Below, piece after piece: positions 58,704 to 64,000 of a stretch of DNA of 64,000 nt (positions are counted from its first letter, which is position 1; each line of letters starts with the position of its first letter). This DNA comes from Synaphobranchus kaupii. Its lineage: Eukaryota > Chordata > Actinopteri > Anguilliformes > Synaphobranchidae. A model generated the notes under the pieces. The model was not told the DNA's origin. It searched no databases and saw nothing but the letters and a program-made list of their open reading frames with translations. Both the position numbers and the translations under genes were made by a program. The stretch is taken from contig CM056383.1 of assembly GCA_029718625.1 (NCBI GenBank), positions 70,079,101 through 70,143,100 of the forward strand, given 5' to 3'.

Positions 58704-59798
58704 ATTCTCTCTTTTTCTCCCTCCCTCTCCATCTCTCTCTCTGCTTCTCTCTGGGAGTGTGGACACACATCCTGCTTGCATAACCCCACCGTCGACCTCT
58801 CCACCCCCCAGCTGTGCTATGGGTCACTGCATTCCGGAATCAAAGTGCTGGCACGCTGGCGGCTGTGGCGGTGTGCCCTGACCCCTGACCCCATGACCCC
58901 TGACCCCCGTCACCGTGGGCTGGCACCACCACAAATGCCACCTTTCACCTCCTGGGCCAGTGGCACCGACGCCGTTCTCTTGTCCGTCTCTACCAGTAAA
59001 TCGCCCTTCATTCCATCCTGCCGAATCTACCCGTCTGTCTGTCTGTCTCCTTAGTGCCGCTGGCTGTAATCCTGGGTACTGCAGCCAGAATACTCTCTGT
59101 GTGAGACTAAACCGCTCCGCCCTGCTGTCCCAGAATTCACTCTGTGTGGGACTAAACCCCTCCACGAATGCAAGGCGCTCCAGCTCAGACCGGCGGTCTG
59201 TCAACATGTATCCGTAACTCAGAGCTACCGAGATATTCCCGCTCAAGAAAGAACCGGCGGCGAGGGGTCATTTTCACCAATTTCACTTGGAACACTACAG
59301 ACTTTAGTAGATTTTAAAGCACACATTTTACGATGCAAAATCCTCACAAAATTACAAAAACTTAATAAAATGGTGTGTTCAACAGTACCTGAAAAGAGAA
59401 ACATCTACACAGTATTTTGCTTGTTCGACCTTAAAGTCGTTATTGGTGAAGATATGAACAGAATGATTCAGAATCTTATTTTCTAAATAAAATAAAGTAT
59501 CTGCATTAATAAAGTACGTTCTGGTGAAACTGGATCCGAATGTCTTAGCCTGCCCTAGACGCACAATACCCACAATGCACTGCCAGTACTGCTACAGTGC
59601 TTGTCCTCTGGACGGCAGCCATAAGGATATATATTGCGCTTGGTTATGTCCAAAATCCAGACAGACGGCACGTCCACTTTGTCTCATAGCTGCAGACGCC
59701 AGAGCACTCCAGACACAGGGTTATGCAATGACATTTAACGATTAGAAATCCATCACTTAAAAAATCGCATGTCAATACTCCTCTTAATAAGATGAGTT

Positions 59799-59830
<32 letters not shown>

Positions 59831-59976
59831 AAAAAGGGAGAGAAAGAGAGAGAGAAAAAGGGAGAGAAAGAGAGAGTGCTGCATATGTAACATGGTCACC
59901 CTAGGATTCCATAAGACCTCCCCATCATCACCACCATACTGTATGTTGAATACTCAGATTCTGAATTACAAGACAG

Positions 59977-60213
59977 ATCCATCTGATCCCACATCCCACG
60001 TCCATCTGATCCCACATCCCACATCCATCTGATCCCACATCCATCTGATCCCACATCCATCTGATTCCACATCCATCTGATCCCACATCCCACATCCATC
60101 TGATTCCACATCCATCTGATTCCACATCCATCTGATCCCACATCCATCTGATTCCACATCCATCTGATTCCACATCCATCTGATCCCACATCCATCTGAT
60201 CCCACATCCCACA
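59977..60213. repeat. 15-bp minisatellite, ~15 copies
   Basis: Units are CATCTGATCCCACAT or CATCTGATTCCACAT type, with a 22-bp form that adds CCCACAT. Confidence 0.95.
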
Positions 60214-60816
60214 TATATAAATGGGACAAAGTATCGCCATATTGCCGTTCATATCGCTGTGGAGGAGACGGGAGCTACCGAACTGGTGGAGGGCCATGAC
60301 CCAAGTCATGGCAGGGTCAGGGTGAACAGGTCAAAGGTCAGTAATCAGTGTCAATGTAACCAATGGCAGGGCAGGTCAATGGCTGCAGCTTCTATAACCT
60401 TTTTATAAGGAACATAGATGCCTGTAGGCTGAAACAACACAGAGCCAACGTCTGACACAATGCACCTCTCTCCAGATTCTATGAAACGGTCTCCCTGCCA
60501 GGCAGAACACACTGTGCCCCACTCCTGCTTTTGAGAATTACAATGAATAAACTGTTAACAATCGCGGGGATGAAAACGGTCTTTGTTGGCGCAGGATAAA
60601 GAGTGTTCCTTCCGACACGGGATCCTCTGACACGTCTGCCGCTACAATGGCGGCTCTTGTGTCCAGCCTTCTCTGAGGAAACCGCCGCATAATCACAAAG
60701 TATGTTTCTGGATACGCTAAGGAGGAGCTCTTGAACATGAGCTGGTCAGACAGTAGCCCATGTGAGTGGAACCACAATTCTCCACCTGGTGGAAAAGGTT
60801 GCAGTTCTCACACGCG

Positions 60817-60830
60817 CCACTAGATGGCGA
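60817..60830 (+). promoter_or_regulatory. CTCF-like motif
   Basis: CCACTAGATGGCGA matches the CTCF core fully and lies in single-copy intron. Motif match only. Confidence 0.45.
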
Positions 60831-61300
60831 TTACAGCTTCTCTTGTTCACCAACGGCATGGTGAGTGCGTGACAAACTTCTGCAGTGGTACCACACATGT
60901 CACAATGAGCTTAATTTTACAGTCAAACTTGGTTGTCAGGTGTTTATGAACGAGGAAATACTTTTATGTGTGCGTCTGCTCCACGGACAGCACTGCAATA
61001 TAAAAATGAGAAATGTATTTTCAAGAGGTTTAACCTGGACAGAAATTTACAAAGGGAGAAAATTCACGAGGTCTTGATGCTGTGGACAGTCGCTTGTGTA
61101 AAACTAATAAGGGTAAAAACGGACTGCTGAGAGAGAGACGCTGCCTTGTCCGTTCGGGTCTGTAGGAATAAAAGACAAGGCAACGGGGCCGTGCAACCAC
61201 GCTCGGTGTTAACATGCAAAACCATATTTCCATGGCATTTACAACAGCAGTAAACGTTGTGTGAAAGCAAACATGACCCATAAAGAAAAGCGGAACCCAA

Positions 61301-63092
61301 GATAACAGCACAGAGAGTTACTGCAAGGGGATGGGATACGACTGCAGATAACAGCACAGAGAGTTACTGCAAGGGGATGGGATACGACTGCAGATAACAG
61401 CACAGAGAGTTACTGCAAGGGGATGGGATACGACTGCAGATAACAGCACAGAGAGTTACTGCAAGGGGAGGGGATACGACTGCAGATAACAGCACAGAGA
61501 GTTACTGCAAGGGGAGGGGATACGACTGCAGATAACAGCACAGAGAGTTACTGCAAGGGGAGGGGATAAGACTGCAGATAACAGCACAGAGAGTTACTGC
61601 AAGGGGAGGGGATACGACTGTAGATAACAGCACAGAGAGTTACTGCAAGGGGATGGGATACGACTGCAGATAACAGCACAAAGAGTTATTGCAAGGGGAG
61701 GGGATAAGACTGCAGATAACAGCACAGAGAGTTACTGCAAGGGGAGGGGATAAGACTGCAGATAACAGCACAGAGAGTTACTGCAAGGGGATGGGATAAG
61801 ACTGCAGATAACAGCACAGAGAGTTACTGCAAGGGGAGGGGATAAGACTGCAGATAACAGCACAGAGAGTTACTGCAAGGGGAGGGGATAAGACTGCAGA
61901 TAACAGCACAGAGAGTTACTGCAAGGGGAGGGGATAAGACTGCAGATAGCAGCACAGAGAGTTACTGCAAGGGGAGGGGATACGACTGCAGATAACAGCA
62001 CAGAGAGTTACTGCAAGGGGAGGGGATAAGACTGCAGATAACAGCACAGAGAGTTACTGCAAGGGGAGGGGATACGACTGCAGATAACAGCACAGAGTTA
62101 CTGCAAGGGGAGGGGATAAGACTGCAGATAGCAGCACAGAGTGTTACTGCAAGGGGAGGGGATACGACTGCAGATAACAGCACAGAGAGTTACTGCAAGG
62201 GGAGGGGATAAGACTGCAGATAGCAGCACAGAGAGTTACTGCAAGGGGAGGGGATACGACTGCAGATAACAGCACAGAGAGTTACTGCAAGGGGAGGGGA
62301 TAAGACTGCAGATAACAGCACAGAGAGTTACTGCAAGGGGAGGGGATAAGACTGCAGATAACAGCACAGAGAGTTACTGCAAGGGGATGGGATAAGACTG
62401 CAGATAGCAGCACAGAGAGTTACTGCAAGGGGAGGGGATAAGACTGCAGATAACAGCACAGAGAGTTACTGCAAGGGGAGGGGATAAGACTGCAGATAAC
62501 AGCACAGAGAGTTACTGCAAGGGGATGGGATAAGACTGCAGATAACAGCACAGAGAGTTACTGCAAGGGGATGGGATAAGACTGCAGATAACAGCACAGA
62601 GAGTTACTGCAAGGGGAGGGGATAAGACTGCAGATAACAGCACAGAGATTTACTGCAAGGGGAGGGGATAAGACTGCAGATAACAGCACAGAGAGTTACT
62701 GCAAGGGGAGGGGATAAGACTGCAGATAACAGCACAGAGAGTTACTGCAAGGGGAGGGGATAAGACTGCAGATAACAGCACAGAGATTTACTGCAAGGGG
62801 AGGGGATAAGACTGCAGATAACAGCACAGAGAGTTACTGCAAGGGGAGGGGATAAGACTGCAGATAACAGCACAGAGAGTTACTGCAAGGGGAGGGGATA
62901 AGACTGCAGATAACAGCACAGAGAGTTACTGCAAGGGGAGGGGATAAGACTGCAGATAACAGCACAGAGAGTTACTGCAAGGGGAGGGGATAAGACTGCA
63001 GATAACAGCACAGAGAGTTACTGCAAGGGGAGGGGATAAGACTGCAGATAACAGCACAGAGTTACTGCAAGGGGAGGGGGATAAGATTGCAG
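61301..63092. repeat. 46-bp minisatellite, ~39 copies
   Basis: Units contain GATAACAGCACAGAGAGTTA and CTGCAAGGGGAGGGGATAAG then ACTGCA. Variation is GATGG/GAGGG, TACG/TAAG and AACAG/AGCAG. Each unit carries AGATAA and CTGCAG. Confidence 0.97.
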
Positions 63093-63519
63093 AAAAACCA
63101 CTAATTGACGATATTAAAAAGCGCGAGTATTTAATAAAATGCAAATACTGTGTGAAAATTAACATAAGATTAAATAATTGGTTTGACAGAAAACATTTAA
63201 ATAATGCTTTTAACTGGCCCTTGACATACCTGTGCATCACACACCCATTAAAACACTTGAGTTTGAAGCACTTAAGTATTCTAATGCATTCCAAGCCCCA
63301 CTTCAAAGTGGAAGGTATACGACACACACTTTTGTAATGAGAAAGGACACCATATGGGTGTCTTGTAAAATAGATGGCATACACATGGCATTTGTAAAAG
63401 GAGTTTGGAAGCCACGTGTAAAAGTGCTTATGTCAAAAGCAGGGAGGAACATTTTTTAATCGCAAAATCTTTAAATGATTTCTGCTGCATTTGTTTAACA
63501 CTTTATATGGTGTAAGATC

Positions 63520-63668
63520 ACAAACATGAGATTAGAATGTTCTTAACTGAACATTCTAATGCTGATGTCACAATCACTACTGCCAATTGAATGCACTGGA
63601 GTTCTAGAACACCGACTGAGAATTTTGAAAAAAACATTCCATAAAACCGACTCTTCAAAGGGTTAAAA
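63520..63668 (-). mobile_element. TTAA-type MITE fragment
   Basis: The minus strand reads TTTAACCCTTTGAAGAGTCG, GTTCTAGAACTCCAGTGCAT and AGAATGTTCAGTTAAGAACA. It is an inverted relative of the elements at 28928 and 33997. Confidence 0.6.
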
Positions 63669-64000
63669 GAGGTGGAATATCTGAAGCACTGTGCAAATGC
63701 CTGCCGTTCCAAGACCATTTTAAGTCCTGTTTTTGGGGGCCTATACGAATCCCCCCCACTTTCCATATGCCTCTTGATAGAGGTAAATATTTGGCCAAAA
63801 AAAAAAGCAAAATTAGTTGCATAAATAGATAAAGCATAAATAAAGTTTACATTAATCTCTTCGTACGACATATGTGCAAAGAATGGAGAAAAAAAATATT
63901 ATCTGCAGACAAAAACAGTGAGGGAGATTTCAAATGGCTCTTTAAAGTGTGTGACTTTAAGTCCGCTAGCAAACAGCTGCTGATATTGTACCGTGGCTCA

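Overview
The window is vertebrate nuclear DNA, almost certainly from a ray-finned (teleost) fish. Evidence: small exons with GT-AG introns, long (CA)n tracts, tRNA-derived SINEs and hAT/Tc1-type miniature elements of kinds common in fish, and many large intronic minisatellites. Codon and splice structure rule out a prokaryote.

Only one gene can be supported: adenylyl cyclase type 5 (adcy5), on the minus strand. Eighteen coding exons lie between 55692 and the TAA stop at 11502-11504. All seventeen junctions keep phase, and the joined frame gives 787 residues plus stop. These cover the C1a catalytic core from its first metal aspartate, the C1b linker, the second six-helix membrane domain (TM7-TM12) and the whole C2a domain. 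The N-terminus, TM1-TM6 and the start of C1a (one or two upstream exons) lie beyond position 64000. The call of type 5 rather than type 6 rests on the C1b/TM7 region ([17 protein letters not shown]).

Layout from low to high coordinate: 1-7.3 kb, downstream flank with MITE fragments only; 7.3-11.5 kb, flank and probable 3' UTR with a 43-bp minisatellite; 11.5-14.7 kb, C2 domain exons and TM12; 14.8-22 kb, membrane-domain exons, including a 15-bp micro-exon and an exon whose splice acceptor has been tandemly copied; 22-29.6 kb, a large intron with a foldback MITE, a SINE, a 40-bp minisatellite and a hAT MITE; 29.6-40.3 kb, C1b and late C1a exons, including a 23-bp micro-exon; 40.3-43.85 kb, two minisatellites; 43.85-43.97 kb, the C1a exon with the second metal aspartate; 44-55.5 kb, an intron dominated by four giant tandem arrays (36, 22, 39 and 14 bp units) and a 1.17-kb palindromic MITE; 55.58-55.69 kb, the first C1a exon in the window; 55.7-64 kb, intron with CA repeats and 55-, 15- and 46-bp minisatellites.

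Roughly a fifth of the window is tandem repeat. Nearly all the very long open frames (up to 997 codons, on both strands) are reading frames through these arrays and are not genes. The most interesting signals are places where repeats touch splice sites: in-frame copies of an acceptor, a copied donor, and UG or CU repeats directly upstream of several acceptors. I saw no prokaryotic-type system, CRISPR array, virus or second protein-coding gene.
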